Source of the DNA: Anaeramoeba flamelloides
Taxonomy: Eukaryota > Metamonada > Anaeramoebidae
Direction: 5' to 3'
Length of the DNA stretch: 64,000 nt
Assembly: GCA_027625915.1 (NCBI GenBank)
Contig: JANTQA010000045.1
Location: 868,001-932,000, forward strand
Both the position numbers and the translations under genes were made by a program. Each line of letters opens with the position of its first letter. Within the stretch, counting starts at the first letter, position 1. Of the stretch, positions 35,591-47,400 are shown in pieces. Under the pieces are notes generated by a model. The model did no database searches. It saw nothing but the letters and a program-made list of their open reading frames with translations, and was not told where the DNA came from.

Positions 35591-36482
35591 GTCCTAAACT
35601 AATTTTAAGATTATCATGTGATTTTTTTAATATTTTCCCGAATATTGAATAATTTCATTCAAAAAAGAAAAAAAAAATTTAATATAAAATCTACACATTT
35701 AGCAATAAGATTATTTTCCAATTTTTTTTTTTCTTATCTGAATTGATTCATTGATTTCCTATTAAACTTTTCTTATTTTTGATTATTCTTATTTTGTTAC
35801 TTTTTGAACAAAAAATTGTGTAAACTTTAAATTTAGTATCTAAAGATAATGTACAAATTTATAAATTATTTTAAAATAATGATCTCCAAAAAAAAAAAAA
35901 AATGGGATTGAATAATATGTCCCTATAACCCAAAAAACACTAAAAATGGAAAACTGAATAAATACCTTCCAAAAAAAAAATCAATGAAAAAATAAAAATA
36001 AATAAAGTTTCCATTTAACTATTTCTTGAAAACATTTTTTGACAAAATGATTGAATTCAATGTTGAAATTAGGTCTAATTTTATATACAATATCTTATTT
36101 TAACTCATTTACTAAAACAAATTCTAAATTATGGGAATTTTATTTTCCCAAAAGGGACTAATTTGGTATTCAAATATTTTTTTATTTTTAAATGGTAAAA
36201 TTCAAAAAAAAGTTAAACATAAAAGATAAACTCTCTGGAAAAATAACCTAATTTAATATATTAACTTATTCTTTGATTTCAAAATTTTCTCAACCCCAAT
36301 TTTTCAAAAAAAAAATATAAAAAAGTGCATAGTAATTTCAAAAAATATTTCCGATATTCAAAAGTTGAGAGTGTTTTTATTCAAAAAAAAAATTATCCCA
36401 GTGGTTAATTGAATGAAGTTATAATGCTAGATTTCGAAAAATATTAATTAGAAAAAAAGTACTCAATTTTATAATTAGGACA

Positions 36483-36517
<35 letters not shown>

Positions 36518-36662
36518 ACTAAGATTTAAATTATTTATTAAAATATTCAGGGCAGATACAATAGACTTCATAATTGTCAATAAGATTGGATATTATATAT
36601 AATATTCATCTTTTTATTTTAAAAAATATTGTTCAATTTTAAAAAATCGATCAACGTTATCC

Positions 36663-38093
36663 TCAAAGCATAATTATTGCAATTAATAATAATAATAATG
36701 ATGATGTTAGAATCTGCACATCTAGTCTTGAATGGGATGACACAATGTCGTCGTCGTCGTCATCTACTATCCAGTCGTCTGGGTGTTCATAAACGCCGGC
36801 TGCTGGTGGGTTGGGTCTCTTTTCCCAATTAAGATCAATTTCTATTCCTTGTCTCCGCAATCCTGCGCCTCTGGCGGGCGAGTCGTCTCCGAGCATTAGG
36901 TCGTTTTCTGAAACAAACAACCCCTCTGGGGCTGTTTCATATAAAAGGTTATTGGAGATTGTCCACTGTTCATTTGACTCTTCTGGATATAGCTGGATTT
37001 CGGGACCTACGATGATATTGGAGATCGCCTTACTGTTTGTGTGCTCATCTCCCCACAGCCTTAAGCCGTGCGTGGTATAGTTGACGATTGTGTTGAAGAA
37101 GAAGCCATACCCTGCATTGGGCACCCTCCCTCTGTGATCGGCAAATACGCCGATATCTACATTGGCAATCAAGTTGTTATAGAACGTGCTTTCCCCAGAT
37201 TCGATTACTATGATCCCGCATGCCGGCCCGTTAGTAATTACATTATTGTATACCTCGCATGCAGAATATGACCCGATCTGCAGTCCCTGCTGCTGGTATT
37301 TGACACCGCCGGAGCCAACGTCAAAGATCGTGTTGTTCCAAACCTTACAATCGCTCTTTGCAAAGCCTACTTGCGCGCCGTCCCAGCCAGTTTGGGAGAG
37401 GATGTTGCTGTGGACATTGACGCCCTCAAGGAAATGTGGATAATGGACTTCTTCGACGCCGTCACATGTAATTTTTTGTCCATTAGTCTGTGTGCTGCCA
37501 ATGTAAAAGCCCTCTCCTTCGGTGTGGTGCACATACAAATGGTGGATCTCGATATCCCTTTGCACGAATTTGTCCTGATCAGCACTGCCGTCGCACTTTG
37601 GATCGGTTTTGGCCATAAGCCCCGCAAAGGCCGTGTGGTGAATTTCCAAATGGTCGACCTCGTAATTCGTGGAAAGATCCGTAAGCGAGACGCCCATAGC
37701 GCCTCCTCCGGTTTTGTTCGCAATGATCTCGAACCCGTATTCAAACGAAGAGTCTCCTGTTCCTGTGAAATGGAAAAAAGACGAAGACCATTCAAAAACG
37801 ACAGCATACCCTAATTCGTCATTAGACACCAGCACTTGCCCTCCACAGTTCTTGATTACAACAGGGTTGTTTTGAACACCATTGATCGCTCGAAACCTTA
37901 AGGCACGATATGACCCAGACATGATACACACAACATCACCTGGCTTTATGCCGAGTTCTTCGCCATTGATAAAGAACGCTCCTTCTTCGATTGTGTGGTC
38001 GCACCCACAATCCGAAAAGACACCAGAAACAAAAAGCTGCAACAACAAGAAAAATCCAATTGTGATAGTTGCTTTAGAAAAATGAGACATCAA
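36663..38093 (-). CDS. Secreted right-handed beta-helix (PbH1) protein, probable GPI anchor (476 aa)
   Basis: Seen: a single exon. Signal peptide at residues 1-27 (GFFLLLQLFVSGVFS then DCGC). Beta-helix rungs run from ~60 to ~400 with the recurrent N-x-[IL] ladder: VWNNTIFDVG, VYNNVITNG, FYNNLIANV, FFNTIVNY, AISNIIVG, ISNNLLYE. The end, GDDSPARGAGL...IDLNWEKRPNPPAAGVYEHP, is the closing motif typical of bacterial secreted beta-helix proteins (SPAIGAG...RP..DIGAYE), known from memory. After it come six Asp (~444-449) and a hydrophobic tail with no cytoplasmic part, which suggests GPI anchoring. Known members bind or cleave polysaccharides, but I see no sure catalytic residues. G+C is close to half, about twice that of the flanks. 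Inference: acquired from bacteria or under strong codon selection. It ends in TGA, so TGA is a stop here. Confidence 0.88.
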   Translation of the reverse strand: MMSHFSKATITIGFFLLLQLFVSGVFSDCGCDHTIEEGAFFINGEELGIKPGDVVCIMSGSYRALRFRAINGVQNNPVVIKNCGGQVLVSNDELGYAVVFEWSSSFFHFTGTGDSSFEYGFEIIANKTGGGAMGVSLTDLSTNYEVDHLEIHHTAFAGLMAKTDPKCDGSADQDKFVQRDIEIHHLYVHHTEGEGFYIGSTQTNGQKITCDGVEEVHYPHFLEGVNVHSNILSQTGWDGAQVGFAKSDCKVWNNTIFDVGSGGVKYQQQGLQIGSYSACEVYNNVITNGPACGIIVIESGESTFYNNLIANVDIGVFADHRGRVPNAGYGFFFNTIVNYTTHGLRLWGDEHTNSKAISNIIVGPEIQLYPEESNEQWTISNNLLYETAPEGLFVSENDLMLGDDSPARGAGLRRQGIEIDLNWEKRPNPPAAGVYEHPDDWIVDDDDDDIVSSHSRLDVQILTSSLLLLLIAIIML

Positions 38094-38883
38094 TTAAGGG
38101 AGAGTACAAGAAAAAGGTAGAAACAAATATAAAAATCTTTAATCAAAGTAATAAAGTCGGAAAAATGAAAGTTGTTTTGTAAAATGTTTTGGTAAATTGG
38201 GCAAGGTATTTATTCAAAAAAAAAAAGTTTGGAAGAGGGAAGTTTTGGTGGTGTTTGTGAAAGGTTTTGATAATTAATTGAAAAAAAAATAAAATGAGAA
38301 TTTTGAGAACAATTTCCGAAATAAAAAAAAAAACAATCAAGTAAAAAAAGATTGTGTATGAAAATTCCTTTTGCGGAATACGAACTTTTGTTATTGAAAT
38401 TATATCGAAGAGCTTTGGAAGAGGATAAGTACAAGTTTTAAATATTTTTTTTTAAACTGTTTGGGGAAGTTTTTGGTTAAACTTTTTCACTCAATTGTTT
38501 TTTGGATTTGAAGTTTGGATTTTTCATTAGTTTGTGTCTGTGATCGGTAGAAGAAATCAAGATTTCTGATAGAGAACTAAACCTGAAAAAATCAAGAAAT
38601 CTTTTTTTACTTTTTCCCAAAGAGATAAATAAAGAATCTGAAAAAATGCTTTATTGAACAATTAAAAAATAGAACAAATATTCTGAAATTTTATTTTTAA
38701 TTCATCACACTTTTGTTTATCGGAAATTGTACTAGTTTTTTCTCAATTTGGGAGATAAAAATGGAAAAATTTTCAATTAAAAAGGTTATAAACCTCCAAT
38801 AAATAACTTGTGGTTTATATTATTTTGATATTAGTTTCTAGTTTTTCGAAATTAAAGAAATATTTTTTATTTCAATAATTTAA

Positions 38884-39492
38884 GGACTATCTAAAATAAA
38901 TCCACCAAGGGAGGACTACGAATTAAAACACCGTTAAATTAAACTCTATATTTCTTGAGATTGAGAATAAGTATAACATTTCGAAATTTTTTGGAATTTG
39001 TAATTTTGTAAGATCAGGTACACATTGAAATATAATAGAAAAAACCTCAACGAACCATTTTTCTTCTAATTAAGGTATTGTCTAGTTTCCAATAAAAACC
39101 TCTAAAAAAAATGAGTTCGAGAAAACGTGGTTGGGTTGTCGTCTTTACTATCATCGGCTAATTAAGTATCTGATCTTACAAAATTATCTATACTATAAAA
39201 AACCAATTATCATAATTAAAATTTGTTCTCAAAGTCCAATAAGAAAGACTAAACAAATGTCTAAAAATACCATTTCTAATTGATTTTCTAAAGATATTTG
39301 GTTTTTTTTCAGCTAAAAATTAATTTATAAGATTTGGAACCTGAAGTAAAAATTTTCTTTTTTTAATTGGAAAATAACAGTATTTAAAATTTCAAAATTT
39401 TATAGTTCTTCTGTATCTCAAGAAATATAGAGTTTATGTCACCGGTGTTTTAATTCGTAAAACCCCCTTGGTGGATTTATTTTCAATAATCC
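38884..39492. mobile_element. TTAA-flanked inverted-repeat element (~610 bp)
   Basis: Terminal repeats of about 78 bp: GGACTATCTAAAATAAATCC on the left and the inverse of GGATTATTGAAAATAAATCC on the right. Both continue into CACCAAGGG, ACGAATTAAAACACCG and CTCTATATTTCTTGAGAT. TTAA lies at 38880-38883 and 39493-39496. A second, inner inverted pair (TAATTTTGTAAGATCAG) lies at about 39001-39022 and 39167-39188. No coding frame. TTAA targets are typical of piggyBac-type elements; the assignment is inference. Confidence 0.82.
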
Positions 39493-39865
39493 TTAAAAGC
39501 CACGATGAAGAGAAGAATTGAGAAGTTAAACTCAATATGATCAAGAATAAATGCATTTTTAAAGAATATAAATTAAAGGAAAATAAAATATTTCAAATAT
39601 TCGGATTTTTGTTGTTTTTTGAAAAAATTGAACACAATAAAAATATGAGTGAATCCCTACAATAAAATAAGTTAAACTTTGCATCAATTTTGTTTGTCTC
39701 TTGATTAGCTTCCAAACATTTTTTTTGAAGAGTATTATCACTGAATCTAAATTAAAAAGTAATTGTAGATAATTTGAAATAAATATGTTACAAGAATAAT
39801 ATGCAATTGTCAAATTTTTTTTATCATCAAATTTCATTTTTTGATAAGTGATAAGTTCCAAAATT

Positions 39866-39926
39866 TAGGATTTTTTTTATACTTTACATTTACTTCAAAA
39901 TTTGTACCTTGAAAGTGGCAGTGATT
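39866..39926. mobile_element. MITE fragment (copy 12)
   Basis: The right arm only, strongly diverged: GGATTTTTTTTATACTTTAC, then TTTGTACCTTGAAAGTGGCAG, which matches the family end GTTTGTGCCTTAAAAGTG. Confidence 0.45.
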
Positions 39927-42218
39927 AATTGAAGAAAAGTAATATAAAAAATAACCCGGATTTATCTAAAACTCTAAAATTTATTGAGAGATTTTTTATC
40001 CTATTTTATAATTTAGACCGGATTAAAAGTCATTTAATATCTTTTCTTGAAAAAAAAATTGAAACAGAAAAAAAAATAATCTAGAAAAATACAAGAAAAA
40101 GAGACAAAAAGAATATGATATGCCCCCTGTCATCTTAACAACAAAAATAATTTGACAAAACAAATAAACAATCATCCAACTGGCAAAGTTCCTATTAAAA
40201 ATATCTATAAAGTAGATAAAAAATGACTTGTAAAAATAAAAAAATAATTAAACAAGTAGTATTTTTTGAAAATAAAATGAAATATATTTCAAGATCTTGT
40301 ATTATTTTATTTATTTAATGTATGTTTTGGATGATAAAATGGATGAGTTATTCTCATTCAAACAATTTATTGATTTAAGTCTCTTTTTTCACATCCAAAA
40401 TTCATCATGTTCCTAATATAAAACGAAAAAAAATTAACCTATTATTGTTAATGAAAACTAAGTTAATTCTTGAAAATGGGAAAACATATTTTTCGTTTTA
40501 TGTTGGAAAATATTGATTATGAAAGCAAATTTTTTATTTGGTTTCTTTTTCTTTGATTAATATTTCAAATGAAATCTCAGACAATAAAACTAATTGTGAT
40601 ATAGATGATTCAATAAATGAATATTTGATAGAATTTTAACAATATTTTCCTATTAAATTGAGATCTATTTCGCAAAAAAATTATTTATTACTTTAATAAT
40701 TTATAAAAAGTCCTTTTCCGGGTTTTCAAAAAATGCAAAAAAATTGTATAAAAGAGAATTTTCAGTTTTGAAAAAAAATTTTTTTAATCAATTGTTTGGT
40801 CTTATTAAAAAGAAACATTATAATAATTTAAATCATTTTTTGGAATGAAAAAAAAGTTGATTTTGAATTTGGTGAATAAAATTACTCTAATTCCTAAAAA
40901 TATTCTAAAAAAATTTATTTTGGAAAATAAAATTTCATAATTGAATAAAAAAAAATTTTCTGGGTAAAATTTTTAAATGACTTCAACACTTTAAATATTT
41001 TAACTATCATTTTGTTAAAAATACAATTGTTGTCCAAACAAGTAAATGATTCAATTTTTTTTTTTTATTATTAACCAAAAGAATTATCTTGAAAAAGCAA
41101 AAAAAATCCATCTATTAATATTTCAAGTAATAAAGACTTGTTATCTAATAATTATGATGATATGGTAATAAATGGGGTATATAATTTTTTATAATATGAA
41201 AAAAAAAAATGAATTTAATGATTTTCTTTTTCGGAAAAAATATAAAAAAATGAACTTACAAAAAATAATTTTCAATTTTGGGTTTCTTAGTTGATCAGAA
41301 TTATTTAATACTTTCATATACAAAATATGTAAGTTGAGAATATCACTAATAACACATTTTAAAATTTTGATTTCTTTTTATCATAGAGTATTGATTCCTT
41401 AAAACAATATTTTAACCCGTTGAATATAAAATCATATCCACTTAGAAAAAAAAAAAACTAATAGTAAATTATCTTTATTATTTTAAAAGTTAACATAATT
41501 CCATGTATGATAATAAGTTCCCGCATCATTATGAATTGTTCATATTAAGAAATATTTTAATAAATTATTTTTTAATAAATCAACAATTTTTTGACCAACT
41601 AAATAATAAGTCCATACAAATTTCATTAAAGTGAGGTTTCTTTAACATACTTACTTAAATATTTGATAACCTCAAATAAACCGCCAAATTTTCAATTTTT
41701 TTTTTTATTGAACTTTTCAATACAGTAGAAATTTCACGTTTTTATTCTGATTTTTTTGATTGATTAGATATTATTTTGAATAAGTTCAATTTAAAAAATA
41801 ACCTTTCTTGTTAGTGTATATTTATTAACAAAAGAGTTTTATTCTGAAATAAAAGAAATTATTAATCAACAGATAAATAACTTTCATAATATTATCAATT
41901 AGTAATCTTTTGAGAGATTATTCTCATGTCATGTATTTTTTTCACCAATTTACCCAAATACATTTATATACCCCTTGATAAACCAGATTGAAATAAATTG
42001 TATCAAGTTCAAAATAATATATTTCTAATGATATTGATTTACAAATATATTTTTTTTTGTTATTTGTCTTTAATCCAGATTTGAATAATAATAAAATACC
42101 AAAACAGTTCAAATATAAATTTATATTACATTATTATTTTTTTTTTGATATTGGAACACCAGTAATTATTATTCATTTTTACAATATTTTTTTAAATAAT
42201 TTTTTTTAATTCTAATTT

Positions 42219-43011
42219 TTAAGGGTCTAGTCATTTACTTGGTATTTGTCCTATACTCAAGGTGTAAACTGACACTAAAAAAAGATATTATTAAATTGCC
42301 CTTCTTTTGATTGAAAAAATTCAAATAACAAAAAAAAAAATTCTGAGAATATCAATGCAAAAAATTCAATTAAACAAAAAAAAAAGTTCAAAAAGGATCT
42401 CATTGTAATAAAATCCAAATAACAAATTATTTTAATTGAGAGGATCTAATTGACAAAAAAATTAAAACAAAAAAAAGTTTAAAAAAGTATTCTCAATTCC
42501 AAAAAATCAAATGTGAAAAAAAAAAATTACTTGTTTCTTCTTTTAAATTTCGCAATTTAACCTTTTTTGATTAGAAACAAATTGTTTTCTTTGATTTGTA
42601 CGAAATCTATAGTATTTGTTTTAATCTAATTTGTTGTTAGATTTTAACTCTCTATATTTGGTAAAATAATGCTTTTCAAACATTCGATGGAAAATTAGAA
42701 CTTATTTGTTTTGAAAAAATGAAAAAATGAAAAAAAAAAATCTTCAAGATCTCAAAAAGTGCTAAGAATGACCCTTCGAAACGAATATAGTAGTATTAAA
42801 ATTTACCATCCACAACCATTCTAATACTAAATTTAGTCTCACAATTTGGCCCTTTTTTCTAAAAATCTACTTTTTTTGTTATTAATTTTTGGAGATCGAT
42901 CATGCTTCACCTGTTGGTTAGTTTTTGATTGTTATTAATTACTCATAAAAAGAACAATTTTTTTTTTCCATTTCAGAAAATTATGTTTAACCATAATGAT
43001 TAGACCCTTAA
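42219..43011. mobile_element. TTAA-ended element with short inverted repeats (~790 bp)
   Basis: TTAAGGGTCTAGTCATT at 42219-42235 is inverted at 42995-43011 (AATGATTAGACCCTTAA), 16 of 17 matching. The interior has no long frame. TTAA may be the target duplication. The short repeat makes chance pairing possible but unlikely. Confidence 0.5.
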
Positions 43012-44460
43012 GTTAAAAATTTTATTCTAATTATAGTAACTGAAAACATAATACATGGTTTTATTAAGAATAACTATCAAATAATTTTACTCATTTTTTG
43101 ATTAATAAAATAAATAACAAAAGATATTACTAAGAAAATAACAAATTTTTCTTCAGATAAAATTTTAATAAATAAGAAACAAAGATAAAAATGAAATTAA
43201 TTTCCTGAGATCAAAATTAAAAGTTTAATGTGAAAAATTTTCTAAAATAAAAAATATAAAGTAATAGAAAATAATTGAAAAAACAAAAAAAAAAAAAAAA
43301 TTGAAAAATAATTTCATTTAATAATAGGGAGTCAATCTATAAAAATTTTTTTTAATAGATAAAGAAATTAACCCGAAATTTTTGAAAAAAAAATTAACAC
43401 AACTTTTACATATTATCCAAAGAAATAAAATAATCTCCGAAAACAAATTTTTTTTTTAAATTTTATTCAAAAAAAAATTTGAAAAAAATATTTGTGAAAA
43501 TGGAATTTTTCAATTTAAATTAATACAGATCTTGGAAAATAATTTTTGGTATATGATCTCTTATTTAATAATATTATTTATTTCATGTCTAGATTTTAAA
43601 AATTCAAAAATTCAAAAATTATAAATATTAAAAAAAAAAATCAAATATTAATCTGACTAGTTGTTGGCCAAATATTATAAATTTTTTAAAAAAATATCTA
43701 TTAAAAAACTCAAAATTTACAATGATTAAAAAAAATATTATTTTTTTTTCTAATTTAATTTATATTTTTTTAATTTAACAATTATTTTTAATCAACAATA
43801 TATATTGCTATCGAATACTAATTAATAGATAAAAAAGATTTTCTATGTGATAATAAAATATCTTTTGCAATGAAAAAAAAAATGTATTGAATCAAGTATT
43901 TTAGGTAATGTTGGGATACAAAGTGAACCAAAAAATTTTCAAGTAAAGTATGATATGTTTTAATCATTAAAACGAAGAGTTTTTTGATGTTTAGACAAAC
44001 TTTTCAAAAAATTTTTTTTTTTTTTTTTTTGATGAATTTTTATTGGAAAAATAATAAAATCACAATAACCAAAAAAAAATTCCCAATGTTGAAAAATTTT
44101 TTTCAAGTTATTTTTTTATTTTAAGTAATTATACAATTTTTAATTATAAAAATTTTCTTTCTAAGATAATTTTTTATAAATTATATATCTTATAATCCTT
44201 TCATAACAATTCAAATTCAAATTTTTATTTCAAAGTCAATTAGGATATTTGGGGTTCTGAGGGATATATAAATTATTAATATTAATATAATTTATACACA
44301 TATTTATCTTCTTCTTCCCTCCTCATATTTTTTTTGTTTTTTTTTTTGTTGTTGTTATTGTTTTTATTGTTTTTGTTATTTTAATTATTGTTATTATTAT
44401 TGGTTTTATTTTCTTTTTTATTTCAAGTATCTTTTTTGAATTGACATCTCACAATCATTT

Positions 44461-47400
44461 TCAATTGAAATTTTCTCCATTTGATAGTTTCTTTTGGTTA
44501 TAGTTTTTGATCAAAATATTTTTTTCATTTAATAAATCTTTATGATTTTCATTCAATATTTCAATTTTTTGATCATATTTTTCAATTTGATACAAAATTT
44601 TTTTCTTTAATAAACAAGTTTCTTGTAAACTCTCATAAATTTTTTGATTTAAGTTTAATAACTTTAAATCATCAAATGTTTCCTTTCCAGAGAATTTTTT
44701 CAACTGTTTATCTTGTTTATTTAATTGCTTATTTAAATTAAATTTAACTCTTTGTTGGGATTTTCTTTCTAATTTTTTTTGAAAAGAATGATACAGCCCA
44801 ACAACACCAATTATTACTCCAAGTGGCCAAAGAATTAAGAAAAGAATGCTCTTTAAGAATCCAAGGGCTAAAGTGATTGCCCCGATTAACATTAGATATA
44901 ATCCAATTTGTGCCTTATCCTCGGCCGCAAATTTTCCATTATTTTCAAAAGTTAAATCCATTTGATAAGGTCTTAAATAGATCATTATCATTAAAGCCAC
45001 AACAAATAATCCCAATAAGAAATAATTTCTTTGTTCAATTCCTTTTTCGTCATTTAAAAAGATAATTGCAGACAGTGCGAGTATAAATTTGATTGTAATT
45101 TCAAAAAGTTCAAACCAATATCGGATTGATTTGTAATTTAAAAAAATCCACCCAAATCGGTCAGACCAATGTTTATTATTATTTGATTTTTTTGCTTTGA
45201 TTAAAACAATAATAAAAAACAAGGGAATACCAATGATATAAATAATGATGGACAAAATAAAAATTGGCAAAAATCTTTTATATTTATCATCATCTATTGA
45301 AATTGAAGGATCTAATGACAAAACAGTTTTATTCGATTTAGGGTGCTGAATATAAGAAAAGGGTTGGAAAGTGATATAGGACATTGGAATGAAAAAATAT
45401 TTCAAAGTCAGGCTAAATAATCTTGAAAAAAAGATATCTAATTCATTTTTTTTCTGCAACACTAAACATTCCTTCTTATCATATTCTTTTCAGGAGTAAT
45501 ACTTTTGGATCAAAAAATAAATAAAAAATAGAAATCCAATAAATACAATTGGGATTGAAAATTGAGAAATCCATTTGTCATACCAATCTAATTCTGTAAA
45601 ACAATCTGGTGAGCTGACAGTTGTGAAATCAAAAATTAGTAATGAACCCCATTTTGACAGTGTATTTTTGATTTTTTCAGGCCATGATAATTTTAAAGTG
45701 AAAATTGAAAATAATAATTGGAGAAAGGTGATCAATATCCGAGAAAAGGGTGAAGGATCTTTTAAAATTTTTTTTTGAATTCTTCTTCGGAAAATAAAAA
45801 GTAAAATTACAAATACAATGATCAATATGAAGATTATTATATACTGTGTATTTGATGGGCATTTTTGACATGACGAATTCAATTCAAAATGTCCCTTTAT
45901 ACAGATTTCACAGACAGTATCTGGATCTCTTCCATATGAGCATTTGTCTTCACCAAGACAATATTCGAGATGTACACATTTGATACAACTTGCTTGTTTT
46001 GTTTTATTATTGTAATAACCATTTGAACATTTATGACATTTGGTGTTTCCTTCTCCTTGCGCATACGTCCCATTTTGGCAATCAACATATTTTTGGAAAT
46101 TCTTGGAATGTGTTGTTCCCTCTGGACACAGTGTGCACGCTGTCATCGCTTCCCGATCAGAATAAGATCCTAATTTACATGTCTGGCATCCTTTCTCGGT
46201 TTGCTTTGGGTCTAAAAATGTTCCCTTTGAGCAGGGAATACATACAGATTCCGAAATGCCGCCAATTGTTTCTGACCAATATCCTTCTTGACAAGGTATA
46301 CAGCCATCAATTGATTTGCTTCCTACTATGGAACTATGGGTTAACAGGGGGCAGGGTTCACACAAGTCCATGGAACTCACTCCAGTTATATTATTATAAG
46401 TGCCCCGTGGACACTTTAAACACTCTGTTCGTTTTTCATTGGAATAGGTTCCCGATTCACATGGATCACAAAATACCTGGCCCATTTTATTCGAAATTTT
46501 ACCACCTTGGCATAATTTACATTCAGTTGCACCTTCGTCATCTTGATAAAACCCCTTTTCACATTGCAAGCATTCTTTGGATCGCACATTTGGTTGGTAT
46601 GTCCCAGGTGAGCATTTTATACAATTCTCATACCCCTTTGCCTTTTTAAAGCTTCCATTTGCACAGTATTCACATTTTGTTTTTCCAGTGGCATTTTGAT
46701 AACTACCAACTGAACATTTTTTGCATTCAATAGATTCCTGTAGATTTGAATATGTACCGAAATGGCATTCCCTGCATTCTGTGTTTGATGTTTTATTGGA
46801 AAACTTCCCTTTTGAACATTGATCACAAAAAGTTGATTTTGTTTTGGCAGAATATAAACCTGGCCCACAATCCAAACACTTTGATAAACCTTGGATATCC
46901 GAATATGTTCCAATTGCACAATCATGGCATTGTGTTGATTTCTTTTCATTTGTAAAGGTACCTTTTTCACATACAGTACAAACAGTTTTTCCTTTCCCAT
47001 TTTGAAATGTACCATAATCACATTCTTTGCAAATACTTTGCCCTTCTTCATCTTGATAAGTTCCTCCTAAGCACTTATTACATTCATGTGCAATATAAAT
47101 TTCATCATTGTAAGTTCCCTTTGAGCATGGAACACATCCTTCTGCAGTTGTAGTGTTTCCTGAACCACAATCCCATTGAAATTTGATTATTTGTATATCA
47201 TTATCACCTTGTGGAAAAATTATTTTTTTATTTATATATATATATATATATATATTGCTTTTTAGGATTTTAATTTGATTTCTCTCATCTAGTCTTTAAA
47301 TTTTCTGAATTGTCTACTTTCAGTTCCACTTTTAAGTAACAAACTTTCAAGGAAATTTAAGGCACATAAAAATTCCAAATTGTAGGCACATTTTTTTGAA

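Larger units (their letters stand above)
34154..36662. other. AT-rich spacer with R-family repeats
   Basis: Two R-family copies are listed separately. A 30-base A-run lies at 36486-36515. No gene recognised. Confidence 0.5.
38094..44460. other. Long AT-rich spacer
   Basis: Contains two TTAA-flanked inverted-repeat elements and a MITE fragment, listed separately. (TTG/TTA)n microsatellite at about 44338-44405 lies just 3' of the GCC-repeat gene. A 100-codon frame at 39559-39861 (-) is not called. Confidence 0.5.

Noticed and set aside
37367-37814. Long open frames opposite and beside the beta-helix gene
   Set aside because: They are shadows in a G+C-rich stretch where stops are rare. Only the minus-strand frame 36663-38093 has a signal peptide and repeats.
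39559-39861. 100-codon open frame, minus strand
   Set aside because: Composed of Phe, Ile, Lys, Leu and Tyr as expected from A/T-rich DNA; it overlaps a MITE remnant neighbourhood and has no motif.
45490-45492. In-frame TGA between the cysteine-repeat and membrane parts, read at first as a nonsense codon or TGA recoding
   Set aside because: A GT-AG intron of 81 bp (45502-45422) removes it, and the flanking exons join exactly in phase.
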